NCBI RefSeq assembly: GCF_937881195.1
Contig: NZ_CALGFC010000006.1
Location: 1-64,000, forward strand
DNA length: 64,000 nt
Reading direction: 5' to 3'
Source: an uncultured Methanobrevibacter sp.
GTDB taxonomy: Archaea > Methanobacteriota > Methanobacteria > Methanobacteriales > Methanobacteriaceae
Positions 17,361-26,748 of this stretch are shown here, piece after piece. How positions within the stretch are numbered: position 1 is the stretch's first letter; the number at the start of each line of letters is the position of its first letter. The notes under the pieces were generated by a model. The model had not been told where the DNA came from, searched no databases, and saw only the letters and a program-made list of their open reading frames with translations. A program made the translations under genes and the position numbers.

Positions 17361-20207
17361 ATGACTGAAATATTAAAAGAATTAGGTTTTAGTAAGCAGA
17401 AGTGTGAGACATGTGGAAACGAATTTTGGTCTATTCCAAAGAGATCTACTTGTGGAGATGCACCATGTGATGAATATGAATTCATTGGTAACCCTGCAAC
17501 TGATAAAGATTATGACCTATTTGAAATTCAAAAGTCTTTTAGGGAATTTTTTGAAAAAAATGGCCATACGCCTGTTTCTCGCTATCCGGTATTGGCAAAA
17601 AGATGGAGGGATGATGTATTTTTAGTTGGGGCTTCAATATATGATTTTCAGCCATGGGTAACATCTGGCCTAGTTGAACCTCCTGCTAATCCTCTTGTCA
17701 TCGCTCAACCCTCTATTCGTCTAAATGATGTGGATAATGTGGGAAGAACTGGTAGACATATGACTTGTTTTACAATGGGTGCTCATCATGCTTTTAATAG
17801 CTTAGATAATGAAGTTTATTGGAAAGATAATACTGTTAAGCTTTGTCATGATTTTATTGTTAGTATTGGAATTGATTCTTCTGAAATTACTTTCATTGAA
17901 TCTTGGTGGGAAGGTGGAGGAAATGCTGGACCTTGCTATGAAGTTTGTGTTCGTGGAGTAGAATTGGCAACTCTTGTTTTTATGCAATATAAGATACTTC
18001 CTAATGGGGATAAAGAGGAGATTCCTATTAAAACAGTTGATACGGGTTATGGTTTGGAACGTTTTGCATGGGTTAGTCAGGGAACTCCTACTGCTTATGA
18101 TGCTTGCTTTGCTCCAGTTATAAATGAATTAAAAAATATTACAAATATCGATGTAGATGAAAATATTTTGGCGGAAAATGCCCAAATTGCAGGTATGATG
18201 GATATAGAAACATTTGCCGACATCCGTTCTCTTCGTGAAAAAGTAGCTAATAAGCTTAATATATCTATTGAAGAACTTCTTAAATCTGCCGAACCTATGG
18301 AAGCTATTTATATTATAGCTGATCACACTAGATGTCTAGCATTTATGTTGGCGGATGGTATTATTCCATCTAATGTTAAAGAAGGATATCTTGCAAGATT
18401 AGTTTTGCGTAGAACAATTAGGTTTATGAAAGAACTTAAAATGGATAATTCTCTCTCTTCTATTATGCAAATACAACTTAAATTTTTATCAAAGTTTTAT
18501 CCTGAAATCAAAGAAAGTAATGATCATATTATGAATATTATCAATCTTGAAGAAGAAAGATATGCTAAGACTATTGATAAAGGTAATAGGGTTGTTAAAA
18601 GAACAATTAAAAATTTAAAGAAAAGTAATAAAGATTCAATGCCAGTAGAAATTTTAATAGATCTTTATGATGCTCATGGAATGCCTCCTGAAACTGTAAA
18701 AGAGATATCAGATGAAAATTATGGTGAAGATGAATTTAAAGTTGATATACCTGATAATTTCTTTACTTTAGTAGCTAATCAACATAGTGGGGAGAAATTT
18801 ATCCTTGAATCTAAATTAGATATAGATTATCCTCCAACAGATCTTTTATTCTATGATAATTTTAATATTTCTATGTTTGAAGCGGAAATTTTAGATATTA
18901 TTTGGGATGATAAGTTCAATGAAGATGAAAATTCTTTTAATGAAGAAGATTTGGATAAAAATCAGAATAAAGAAAAAGGGATGGAAAATAATGAAAATTC
19001 TGATTCTAAATTAAAACACCAAGTTTCTATTATACTTGATCAAACTGCTTTTTATCCAGAAGGGGGAGGCCAACCTTCTGATATTGGATATTTAACAATT
19101 AATGGAAAGCAAATGGAAGTTATTCATGCTGAAAAAATTGGCGATGTAGTTTTACATAAAATTAGTGTTGTTGATGATGTTAACTATTTCAAGAATAATT
19201 TAAATTTAATAGGAGAAAAAATTAACGGTAAAATTAATTGGAAAAGGAGAATAGCTCTTGCAAGAAATCACACTGCTACTCATCTAATAATTGCCGCTGC
19301 TAAAAAGGTTTTAGGTAATCATATATGGCAAGCTGGTGCTCAAAAAGGTATTAAAAGGTCTAGGCTTGATTTATCTCATTATAAACCTATAACTCAAAAT
19401 GAAATTGATCAAATAGAAAAAATAGCTAACGAGTTAGTAATGGAAAATATCTCATTAGATATAACTTGGATGAGTAGGGATGAAGCTGAAAAGAAATATG
19501 GTTTTACTCTTTATCAGGGAGGAGTGGTTCCAGGTTCTTTAATAAGGGTTGTAAATATTCCTAAAATAGATGTTCAAGCCTGTGCAGGAACGCATGTCCC
19601 ACAAACTGGTGAAATTGGTTTAATCAAAATTAATAAAACTGAAAGAATTCAGGATGGTGTTGAAAGAATTGATTTTTCAGCAGGAAATTCAGCGATTGAA
19701 TCAATGCAAACTAATGATGAATTTTTAAGAGAAAGTAGTGATATATTTAAAGTAACTTCTGAACAACTTCCTAAAACATGTGAAAGGTTTTTCAATGAGT
19801 GGAAATCATATAAAAATGAATTAAATAAGCTAAAATCTGAAATTGCTAATCTTAAAATTAATAACTTGGCGGATAATTTAGAAGAGATTAATGGTTTAAA
19901 TATATTGAAAGAAATAATTAATGGAGATATAAAAGAACTTCAGAAAATAGCTACTGATTTTACGGATAATGGAAAAGCTGATATTGTTATAATTGGAAAT
20001 AATAATGGTAAAATTGTAGGGGCGGCTTCTAAAACAGCAATTGATAAAAATATAAAAATAAATGAAATAATCAAAAAATCTGCTACCATACTTGGTGGTG
20101 GTGGTGGTGGAAGACCTAACCTTGCTCAAGGAGCAGGTCCTAAATTTGATAAAATAGAAGAAGCTACTGAACTAGCTATTAAACTTGTTAATAATGAACT
20201 AGGATAA
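17361..20207 (+). CDS. alaS: Alanyl-tRNA synthetase
   Basis: AlaRS charges tRNA-Ala and clears mischarged serine or glycine. The 948-residue protein is the archaeal type. It opens with a small Cys-rich segment (CETCGNEFWSIPKRSTCGDAPC), then the class II catalytic core (RHMTCFTMGAHHAFNS), the editing site HTATH near 636 and CAGTH near 740, and a Gly-rich C-terminal domain (GGGGGGRPNLAQGAG near 915). Residues ~519-551 form an acidic, Asn-rich insertion not seen in most relatives. The ribosome site TTGATAAT is weak. It lies downstream of the ribosomal cluster, a common archaeal neighbour. Confidence 0.97.
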   Translation: MTEILKELGFSKQKCETCGNEFWSIPKRSTCGDAPCDEYEFIGNPATDKDYDLFEIQKSFREFFEKNGHTPVSRYPVLAKRWRDDVFLVGASIYDFQPWVTSGLVEPPANPLVIAQPSIRLNDVDNVGRTGRHMTCFTMGAHHAFNSLDNEVYWKDNTVKLCHDFIVSIGIDSSEITFIESWWEGGGNAGPCYEVCVRGVELATLVFMQYKILPNGDKEEIPIKTVDTGYGLERFAWVSQGTPTAYDACFAPVINELKNITNIDVDENILAENAQIAGMMDIETFADIRSLREKVANKLNISIEELLKSAEPMEAIYIIADHTRCLAFMLADGIIPSNVKEGYLARLVLRRTIRFMKELKMDNSLSSIMQIQLKFLSKFYPEIKESNDHIMNIINLEEERYAKTIDKGNRVVKRTIKNLKKSNKDSMPVEILIDLYDAHGMPPETVKEISDENYGEDEFKVDIPDNFFTLVANQHSGEKFILESKLDIDYPPTDLLFYDNFNISMFEAEILDIIWDDKFNEDENSFNEEDLDKNQNKEKGMENNENSDSKLKHQVSIILDQTAFYPEGGGQPSDIGYLTINGKQMEVIHAEKIGDVVLHKISVVDDVNYFKNNLNLIGEKINGKINWKRRIALARNHTATHLIIAAAKKVLGNHIWQAGAQKGIKRSRLDLSHYKPITQNEIDQIEKIANELVMENISLDITWMSRDEAEKKYGFTLYQGGVVPGSLIRVVNIPKIDVQACAGTHVPQTGEIGLIKINKTERIQDGVERIDFSAGNSAIESMQTNDEFLRESSDIFKVTSEQLPKTCERFFNEWKSYKNELNKLKSEIANLKINNLADNLEEINGLNILKEIINGDIKELQKIATDFTDNGKADIVIIGNNNGKIVGAASKTAIDKNIKINEIIKKSATILGGGGGGRPNLAQGAGPKFDKIEEATELAIKLVNNELG

Positions 20208-20250
20208 TATTACATTTTTATTGTTTATTATAAAAATTAGGGATGATTTT

Positions 20251-21513
20251 TTGAAATCAAGAACAGTTGAAGAGATTAATTATAAAATATCTAATGGTGA
20301 AGCTAATATTTTCACAGCTCAAGATTTAAAAGAATTAGTTAGAAATGGAGAGGTTCCAGACTTTGAAGATGTTGATGTTGTAACTTGTGGTACTTGTGGC
20401 ATAATGTCTGGTACTGCGGCAATATTTCACTTAGATATTTTCGAACCAGGAATTTTTAAGAAAGCTAAAAATATTTATTTAAATGGTGTTCAAGGATTCT
20501 CAGGGCCTTGTCCTAATGAATGGTTGGGTTCTATTGATACAATTGTTTATGGAACTACTCATAGTAGAGATAATTCTGAATACGGAGGGGGTTTTTTATT
20601 TAAAGACCTATTAGAGGGAAAAGAAATCGATATTGATTTAGAATCTATAGATGGTAAAAAATTTTCTTCTTCTATCACTATTGAAGATATTCCTAGGGCT
20701 GAAATTATTGGAACAAGAATGGCTTTTAAAAATTATACTGCTTTTATTAATCCCTCTAATGATAGTGTTTCATCAATATTTAATGCAATTCCTATGGAAG
20801 GAAATTTTAAATCTTTTTCTTTTTCTGGATGTGGGGAGATTAACCCTATTCAAAATGATCCAAATATGGATATCATTAAAAAAGGTACAAAAGTTTTACT
20901 TAATGGATCTGAAGGTATTGTATTGGGAAATGGAACAAGAAGCAATGATAATAAGCCTAATATGATGTTATCTGCAGATATGCATCAAATGGATTCTGAA
21001 TATTTTGGAGGATTTAAAACTTCTGAAGGTCCTGAAATATTTGATTCTGTAGCATTACCTATCCCTATTCTCAACGAAAAAGTATTTTCAAATCTTTTAA
21101 TTTTAAATAAAGATATAAATCTTCCTATAGCTGATATTAGGGGTAGACATTTACCTCTTTCTAATACAGATTATTCTCAGGTATGGGAAAGCTATGATGA
21201 AAGACCAACTTTTCATATGAACAAATGTATTGATTGTAGTAACTGTCTAGTTGAAGAACGTTGTCCTACATTCGCTTATAGTAATAAAAGAGGAAACAAA
21301 AATTTGGATACTCAATTATGTTTTGGTTGTGGGATGTGTTCTTATTCTTGTATTGGAGGAGCATTTGAAATGGATACGGGTGTTGTAAATACTATCATTG
21401 ATGAAAATGAATATGCTATACCAATTTCATGTAGGCAATCAGATATAAAAAGAGCGAAGTCATTAACTAATAAATTAAAAGAGATGATTGAAAATAAAGA
21501 ATTTATGCTTTAA
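20251..21513 (+). CDS. Methanogenesis marker 16 metalloprotein (DUF39/HcyB family)
   Basis: This 420-residue protein combines a DUF39 domain (residues ~1-320, with VTCGTCGIMSGTAAIFH, NGVQGFSGPCPNEWLG and FSGCGEINP) with a C-terminal pair of Fe-S motifs: CIDCSNCLVEERCP and CFGCGMCSYSC. That layout is methanogenesis marker 16. Related DUF39 proteins transfer sulfur to aspartate semialdehyde in homocysteine synthesis; whether this one does is unknown. TTG at 20251 is preferred to the TTG at 20221, because GGATGAT lies five bases before it and the resulting MKSRTVEEINYKI fits the family start. It lies 43 bases from alaS. Confidence 0.8.
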   Translation: MKSRTVEEINYKISNGEANIFTAQDLKELVRNGEVPDFEDVDVVTCGTCGIMSGTAAIFHLDIFEPGIFKKAKNIYLNGVQGFSGPCPNEWLGSIDTIVYGTTHSRDNSEYGGGFLFKDLLEGKEIDIDLESIDGKKFSSSITIEDIPRAEIIGTRMAFKNYTAFINPSNDSVSSIFNAIPMEGNFKSFSFSGCGEINPIQNDPNMDIIKKGTKVLLNGSEGIVLGNGTRSNDNKPNMMLSADMHQMDSEYFGGFKTSEGPEIFDSVALPIPILNEKVFSNLLILNKDINLPIADIRGRHLPLSNTDYSQVWESYDERPTFHMNKCIDCSNCLVEERCPTFAYSNKRGNKNLDTQLCFGCGMCSYSCIGGAFEMDTGVVNTIIDENEYAIPISCRQSDIKRAKSLTNKLKEMIENKEFML

Positions 21514-21547
21514 GTTATATTTTAATTTATAAATTAATATATATTTA

Positions 21548-21680
21548 TAATATCAAAATTTTATTTATAGATTAATATTAAAATTTTATTTTATAATTTA
21601 ATTTATTAATTAATATATATTTTAATATCAAAATTTTATTTATAGTTTAATATTAAAATTTTATTTTATAATTTAATTTA
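21548..21680. repeat. 58-bp direct repeat, two copies 75 bp apart
   Basis: The segment at 21548-21605 recurs at 21623-21680 with very few differences (both contain ATCAAAATTTTATTTATAG). The copies lie in the gap upstream of thiI. They are AT-only, contain no ORF, and are likely a tandem duplication. Confidence 0.85.
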
Positions 21681-21767
21681 TAGCTTTCATTTTATAATCT
21701 AATTTATATTTTCATTCATTTTTTAAATAAATTTATATATTAATATTAATAAATAAAGAGGAATCAA

Positions 21768-22931
21768 ATGAAACATAGTTTAATAATTGCAAGATATGGT
21801 GAATTGGGCCTTAAAAGCCCTAAAATAAGAAGTCGTTTTGAAAGAAAGCTTTCATCAAATATTAAAGCCTCTTTTAATTGTGAAATTGATATAAATCAAG
21901 CAAGAATATTCATTTTTCCAGAAAATTTTAATGAAGCTATATTTGAACTTAAAAAAATTTTTGGTATTGTATCATTTTCTCCAGCTATATCTACTTACAG
22001 CAATTTCCAAGATATTGAAAATACATTAAATATTTATGTTGATAACTTGGTTGAAGAAGGTTTAATATCTTCAGATACTCCTTTTGCAATTAGATGTAGG
22101 AGGGTGGGGGTTCATGATTTTTCTTCTCAGGAATTAGCAGCTTTTGCAGGTTCAGTTGTTGTTAAAAAACTTGGTTGCCCAGTTAATTTGACAAACCCTA
22201 AATTTGAGATTTTTATTGAAGTTCGTGATAATGAAACTTATATATTTCATGAAAAAATTAGGGGTCCGGGAGGTTTACCTCTTGGAACTCAAGGAAAATT
22301 AATTTCTCTTATATCTAGTGGAATTGATTCTCCTGTAGCAACTTATCTTATGATGAAAAGAGGATGTGAGATAATAGCTCTTCATTTTGATAATAATCCA
22401 TATACAAAACCAAAATCTGAAGAAAAATTTGATTCTATTATTAAACAACTTAAATCATATTCAAAGGGAGTTAAATTTAGATCTAGGGTTGTTAATTACG
22501 GGGACTATCTTAAAAAGTGTAAAGATGATGCTCCAGAAAAAATGACGTGTATTCTTTGTAAATCGGGAATGTATAAGATTGCAGGCAAATTAGCTAAAGA
22601 AATGAACGCATTAGGAATTGTTGATGGTAGTAGTGTGGGTCAAGTAGCTTCTCAAACTCTCCCTAATATTCTTGCTACTAGGGAAGATGTTGATGTTCCT
22701 ATTTTAAGTCCTTTAATTGGTATGGATAAAGTTGAAATAGAAAGAATAGCTAAAAAAATAGGGACATATGATATATCAAAAGAGGATGATGGGGGATGTA
22801 GTGCTGTTCCAAGATATCCTGAAACAAAGGCAGATATAAAAAGAGTTAGAAAAGCTAAAAATGATATTAATCAGGAAGAATTAATTAATGATACGTTTAA
22901 TTCGATAATTTTTAAAAATTCTGAAGAATAG
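21768..22931 (+). CDS. thiI: tRNA 4-thiouridine synthase ThiI
   Basis: ThiI adenylates U8 of tRNA and puts sulfur on it. The 387-residue protein has a ferredoxin-like/THUMP region (residues ~1-165) and a PP-loop ATPase domain with SSGIDS at 183-188. Like other archaeal ThiI it has no rhodanese domain; instead it shows a CxxC (C261, C264) and a later cysteine in DGGCSAVPR (C344), which in methanococci are needed for sulfur transfer through an Fe-S cluster. The C-terminal tail is Asn/Ile rich. Start ATG 21768 follows AGAGGAATC. Confidence 0.93.
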   Translation: MKHSLIIARYGELGLKSPKIRSRFERKLSSNIKASFNCEIDINQARIFIFPENFNEAIFELKKIFGIVSFSPAISTYSNFQDIENTLNIYVDNLVEEGLISSDTPFAIRCRRVGVHDFSSQELAAFAGSVVVKKLGCPVNLTNPKFEIFIEVRDNETYIFHEKIRGPGGLPLGTQGKLISLISSGIDSPVATYLMMKRGCEIIALHFDNNPYTKPKSEEKFDSIIKQLKSYSKGVKFRSRVVNYGDYLKKCKDDAPEKMTCILCKSGMYKIAGKLAKEMNALGIVDGSSVGQVASQTLPNILATREDVDVPILSPLIGMDKVEIERIAKKIGTYDISKEDDGGCSAVPRYPETKADIKRVRKAKNDINQEELINDTFNSIIFKNSEE

Positions 22932-22989
22932 AAGTATTATTAATAATAAATAATTATAAAAATCATGATTATAAATTATTTTAGACAAA

Positions 22990-23102
22990 ATATTTTTGAT
23001 AATATATAAAATTATAATAAATAAATTATTCTAAATAACATATTTTAAATGAGATATTTTTGATAATATATAAAATTATAATAAATAAATTATTCTAAAT
23101 AA
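22990..23102. repeat. 49-bp direct repeat, two copies 64 bp apart
   Basis: The segment 22990-23038 (starting ATATTTTTGATAATATATAA) recurs at 23054-23102. It fills most of the gap between thiI and the radical SAM gene. With the repeat upstream, thiI is bracketed by two unrelated duplications. Confidence 0.88.
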
Positions 23103-23159
23103 AATAATTTTGATAAAAATAAGATTAATAAATTAAATATTTTATGTGGAGTTGGGTAA

Positions 23160-24518
23160 ATGAAAATTACATTTGTTAATCCTCCACAAACAGCATCTAA
23201 ATATAAATTTATGGGAGTTATTGCACCACCTTTGGGTCTTGCATATATGGCTGCTGTTTTAGAGGAAAATAATTTTTCGGTAAATATTATTGATGCTTCA
23301 GCATCTGATATGAGTTGGGAAGATTTTGAAAATAATTTAAAGGATTCCAATCCTGATATTATTGCCATTACTGCATTAACGCCAACTATAGAAAAAGCTT
23401 TGGAAACTGCTAGAATATCTAAAGAACTTTTTCCTAACAGTTTAATTGTCATGGGAGGGTATCATCCTACTTTTAACTATGAAGAACTATTAGAACATGA
23501 TTTTATTGATATTATCATTCGTGGAGAAGGGGAATATACCATTTTGGATCTTGTCAGTACCATTGAAAAGGGTGAAGATCTTTCTAAAGTTAAAGGAATT
23601 GCTTTTAATAATATTATAACTCCAGATAGAGATTTAATCAACGATCTGGATTCTTTACCATATCCGGCAAGACATTTACTTCCTATGCAAGAATATAAAC
23701 TTCTTAATATGGAAACTAGAATGTCTACAATGATAACTAGCAGGGGTTGCCCTATGCAATGTTCATTTTGTTCTTCAGCATCAATGCATGGATCTAAACT
23801 TCGTTTGAGGTCTGTTGAAAGCATCATCGAGGAAATAGAATATTTAATTAAAAATTTTAATATAGAAACAATTGCATTTATGGATGACACATTCACAATA
23901 AATAAAAAAAGAGTCATGGCTATTTGTGATGAAATAATAAAACGAGATATTGATGTCTTATGGGGCTGTACTGCAAGAGTAGATACATTAGATGAAGAAG
24001 TATTGAAAAAAATGAGGGAAGCAGGATGTATAACTTTATTCATGGGTGTTGAATCCGCAGAACAACAAATATTAGATAATGTTAATAAGAATACTACTAT
24101 TAAAAAAATTAAAAATGCATTTAAAATTTGTAGAGAGGAAAAAATCCGAACTATAGCTTCTGTCGTGTTGGGGATGCCAGGAGATACTCATGAAAGTATA
24201 AATAAAACTGTGAATTTTGTAAAGGATTTAAAGCCTTCTTATGCTATTTTTTCTTTAGCAACTCCTTATCCTGGCACTAAATTTTACCAACAAGTTTTTG
24301 AAAACAACATGATTAAAGTGAAAGATTGGTCGAAATATACTTTAATTTCTCCAATAATTGATACTATTGAATGTTCTTTAGAAGATTTAAGAAAATATCA
24401 GACTATTGCTTTTTGTAAGTTTTATTTAAGGCCAACTTATCTTATACGTCAATTGATAATTGATGGTCCAATGCTTCTTAAAACAATTTGGGGAGTTTTT
24501 AGGCATGTTTTAAGTTAA
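23160..24518 (+). CDS. B12-binding-domain radical SAM protein
   Basis: A 452-residue protein with an N-terminal cobalamin-binding-like domain (residues ~1-145, PPLGLAYMAAVLEE and GGYHPTF) and a radical SAM core with the cluster motif CPMQCSFC at 197-204, then ASVVLGMPGDTHESI near 340. Members of this class methylate or rearrange unreactive carbons, often in lipids or cofactors. There is no DxHxxG cobalamin motif in plain view, so B12 may not be bound tightly. The substrate is unknown. Start ATG 23160 follows GGAGTTGGG. No operon partner. Confidence 0.8.
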   Translation: MKITFVNPPQTASKYKFMGVIAPPLGLAYMAAVLEENNFSVNIIDASASDMSWEDFENNLKDSNPDIIAITALTPTIEKALETARISKELFPNSLIVMGGYHPTFNYEELLEHDFIDIIIRGEGEYTILDLVSTIEKGEDLSKVKGIAFNNIITPDRDLINDLDSLPYPARHLLPMQEYKLLNMETRMSTMITSRGCPMQCSFCSSASMHGSKLRLRSVESIIEEIEYLIKNFNIETIAFMDDTFTINKKRVMAICDEIIKRDIDVLWGCTARVDTLDEEVLKKMREAGCITLFMGVESAEQQILDNVNKNTTIKKIKNAFKICREEKIRTIASVVLGMPGDTHESINKTVNFVKDLKPSYAIFSLATPYPGTKFYQQVFENNMIKVKDWSKYTLISPIIDTIECSLEDLRKYQTIAFCKFYLRPTYLIRQLIIDGPMLLKTIWGVFRHVLS

Positions 24519-24853
24519 TTCATTGATTTATAATTAATTATTAAAAAATAGGTTTTTAAAATTATGAACTAAAATATTTTAATAATATTAAAAACTTATG
24601 TATTTAAAATTACTAATAATTTAGTAATAATACTAAAATGAATTAAAAAGAATAATTAGAATAATAAATATATATAATATGGATGTTAAATAAATAATAT
24701 GTCTATAAATTTGTAGATAAATTATAGTTGACAATTTAATAATGAATTTAAATGATTTATTAATCCTAAGATAATTAATTAAATTATCTAAAATAGAAAT
24801 TATCTAAAATATCAAATATTAGAATAATTAAAATCAATTTTTGAGGTAATATA
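24519..24853. other. Intergenic upstream of fbp
   Basis: AT-rich gap with ATTATCTAAAATAGAAATTATCTAAAATA duplication near 24781-24810. No ORF was seen. Confidence 0.6.
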
Positions 24854-25948
24854 ATGAAAACAACTATTAGTGTAATAAAAGCAGATGTTGGAAGTATTTC
24901 TGGCCATTTAGTGGCTCATCCAGCTCTATTAGAAACTTGTGATGAAGTTTTAGGAAAAGCTCTTGAAGATGGGTTATTGGAAGATTATTATATAACTCGT
25001 TGTGGAGACGATATAGATATGATAATGACTCACAGAAATGGTGAGGAAAATGAAGAAGTCCATGAAACTGCATTTAATGCATTTATGAAAGCTACTGAAT
25101 TAGCTAGAGAATTAAAATTATATGGTGCGGGACAAGACTTATTATCTGATACTTTTTCAGGTAACATTAAAGGTATGGGTCCGGGTGTAGCAGAAATGGA
25201 ATTTAAAGAAAGACCAAGTGATCCGGTAATTGTTTTCTGTTGTGATAAAACCGAGCCAGGTGCATTTAATTTGCCATTATATAGGTTATTTGCAGATCCA
25301 TTTAACACTGCGGGACTTACTATTGATCCAAGTATGCATGATGGATTTAAATTTGAAGTATTTGATGTAATTGAACATAGAAAAGTTATTATGAGTTGTC
25401 CTGAAGAATCATATGATTTACTTGCACTTTTAGGTTCAACTGGAAGATATGTAATTAAAAGAATCTTTAAAAAGAATGGTGAAATAGCTGCTAGTATGAG
25501 TACTGAAAGATTAAATCTAATGGCAGGATCTTATGTTGGTAAAGATGACCCAGCAGCTATTGTAAGGGCGCAATCTGGTTTTCCATCAGCTGGAGAAGTT
25601 GTTGAGCCATTTGCATTCCCTCATTTGGTAAGTGGATGGATGAGAGGTTCTCATAATGGGCCTTTAATGCCTACTGCTCAATATGATGCTAATCCTATTA
25701 GATTTGATGGTCCTCCAAGAGTTATTGGTTTAGGATTTTCAATTGCTGATGCAAAACTTGGAATGCCTGTAGATTTATTTGATGATCCTGCTTTTGATAG
25801 AACTAGACAACAAGCTTCTGATATTGCTGATTATATGAGAAGACATGGTCCATTTGAACCACACAGATTACCAAGTGAAGAAATGGAATATACTTCTCTT
25901 CCAGGTGTTTTAGAAAAATTAGAATCTCGTTTTGAAAAAATGGATTAA
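24854..25948 (+). CDS. fbp: Fructose-1,6-bisphosphate aldolase/phosphatase
   Basis: The bifunctional enzyme of gluconeogenesis in archaea: it joins the two triose phosphates and removes the 1-phosphate in one active site. The 364-residue protein matches the family end to end, with KADVGSISGH at residues 9-18, CGDDIDMIMTH near 50, GPGVAEMEF, DKTEPGAFNLP and HGPFEPHRLP. Metal-binding aspartates and the Schiff-base lysine region are in place. Start ATG 24854 follows TTGAGGTAAT. It acts in the cytoplasm and supports sugar synthesis from CO2. Confidence 0.96.
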   Translation: MKTTISVIKADVGSISGHLVAHPALLETCDEVLGKALEDGLLEDYYITRCGDDIDMIMTHRNGEENEEVHETAFNAFMKATELARELKLYGAGQDLLSDTFSGNIKGMGPGVAEMEFKERPSDPVIVFCCDKTEPGAFNLPLYRLFADPFNTAGLTIDPSMHDGFKFEVFDVIEHRKVIMSCPEESYDLLALLGSTGRYVIKRIFKKNGEIAASMSTERLNLMAGSYVGKDDPAAIVRAQSGFPSAGEVVEPFAFPHLVSGWMRGSHNGPLMPTAQYDANPIRFDGPPRVIGLGFSIADAKLGMPVDLFDDPAFDRTRQQASDIADYMRRHGPFEPHRLPSEEMEYTSLPGVLEKLESRFEKMD

Positions 25949-26195
25949 TTTCCATTATTTTTTTATTTTTTAATATAGTTATTGTATAAAAATAGTATGT
26001 ATTTAAATAATATTTTTTCTTATTTTTTATAAACATTATATATAACAACAATATTTTTTCTATTAATAATAAACTTTTATTAATAAATATTATTGAATTG
26101 GATATATTTTTATCTATTTTAATTTTCAAAAAATTTAAATTTATAATATTTTTTTAGATTATTTTTTATAATTTTACTTTTCTATCATTTTATAT

Positions 26196-26441
26196 TCAAA
26201 TAATTTCATGAATAATTCTTAAAGTATCAACTAGTCCGTGGCTATAGCTAATACATTCGAAAGAAGTTATTTGGTCTCCTTTTTTGAGGTAGTATTTACA
26301 ATCTTCCATATAATCTTTTGCTCTAAGTTTCGCTTCTTCTTCTTTTTTAGAAAAATTTAGCCCCTCAATTTCTTTAAGATTATTTTCTAACTTATCAATG
26401 TCTTTTAATATTTTTTCTTCCCATTCTAGGTTTTCTATCAT
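26196..26441 (-). CDS. DUF357 family protein (copy 1)
   Basis: An 81-residue helical protein ending in the DUF357 signature AKDYMEDCKYYLKKGDQITSFECISYSHGLVDTLR. It is a paralogue of the gene just upstream (26484-26717): both share the pattern RAK-Y--D--YYL-K-D--TSF-CI-Y-HGL-D-L. DUF357 has no assigned function. The start ATG is at 26441. It is the last gene of a three-gene minus-strand run with the CDP-alcohol phosphatidyltransferase. Confidence 0.75.
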   Translation of the reverse strand: MIENLEWEEKILKDIDKLENNLKEIEGLNFSKKEEEAKLRAKDYMEDCKYYLKKGDQITSFECISYSHGLVDTLRIIHEII

Positions 26442-26483
26442 CTATATTCTCCGTAATGTTTCATATTTTTCATATTATTATTA

Positions 26484-26717
26484 TTATTCTATATTCCGAT
26501 TAATTAATAATGCATCAATTAATCCGTGTGCATATGTTATACATCCAAATGATGTTAATTCATCTTCTTTTTGAAGGTAGTAATTAGAATCTTTTTTATA
26601 GTTTTTTGCCCTTTTTATTATCTCTTTTTCTTCTTTGTTCAATTTTAAAGATTCTATTTTATCTAAACTTTCATCAAGTTTTTCGATATCACTTAAAATT
26701 CTATCGGTATTGTTCAT
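26484..26717 (-). CDS. DUF357 family protein (copy 2)
   Basis: A 77-residue paralogue of the neighbouring DUF357 protein, with RAKNYKKDSNYYLQKEDELTSFGCITYAHGLIDALL. Start ATG 26717 is preceded by AAGGTAG. It lies 31 bases after the phosphatidyltransferase gene and 42 before the second copy, so the three are probably one transcript. Tandem copies suggest a recent local duplication followed by divergence. Confidence 0.75.
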   Translation of the reverse strand: MNNTDRILSDIEKLDESLDKIESLKLNKEEKEIIKRAKNYKKDSNYYLQKEDELTSFGCITYAHGLIDALLINRNIE

Positions 26718-26748
26718 TGTTCTACCTTCTAATTATTTTAATATTATT

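Noticed and set aside
23477..24043. Minus-strand open frame of 188 codons
   Set aside because: Antisense of the radical SAM gene, no motif and no ribosome site.
25803..26129. Minus-strand open frame over the fbp end
   Set aside because: Overlaps a strongly supported gene and reads as low-complexity Ile/Lys/Tyr.
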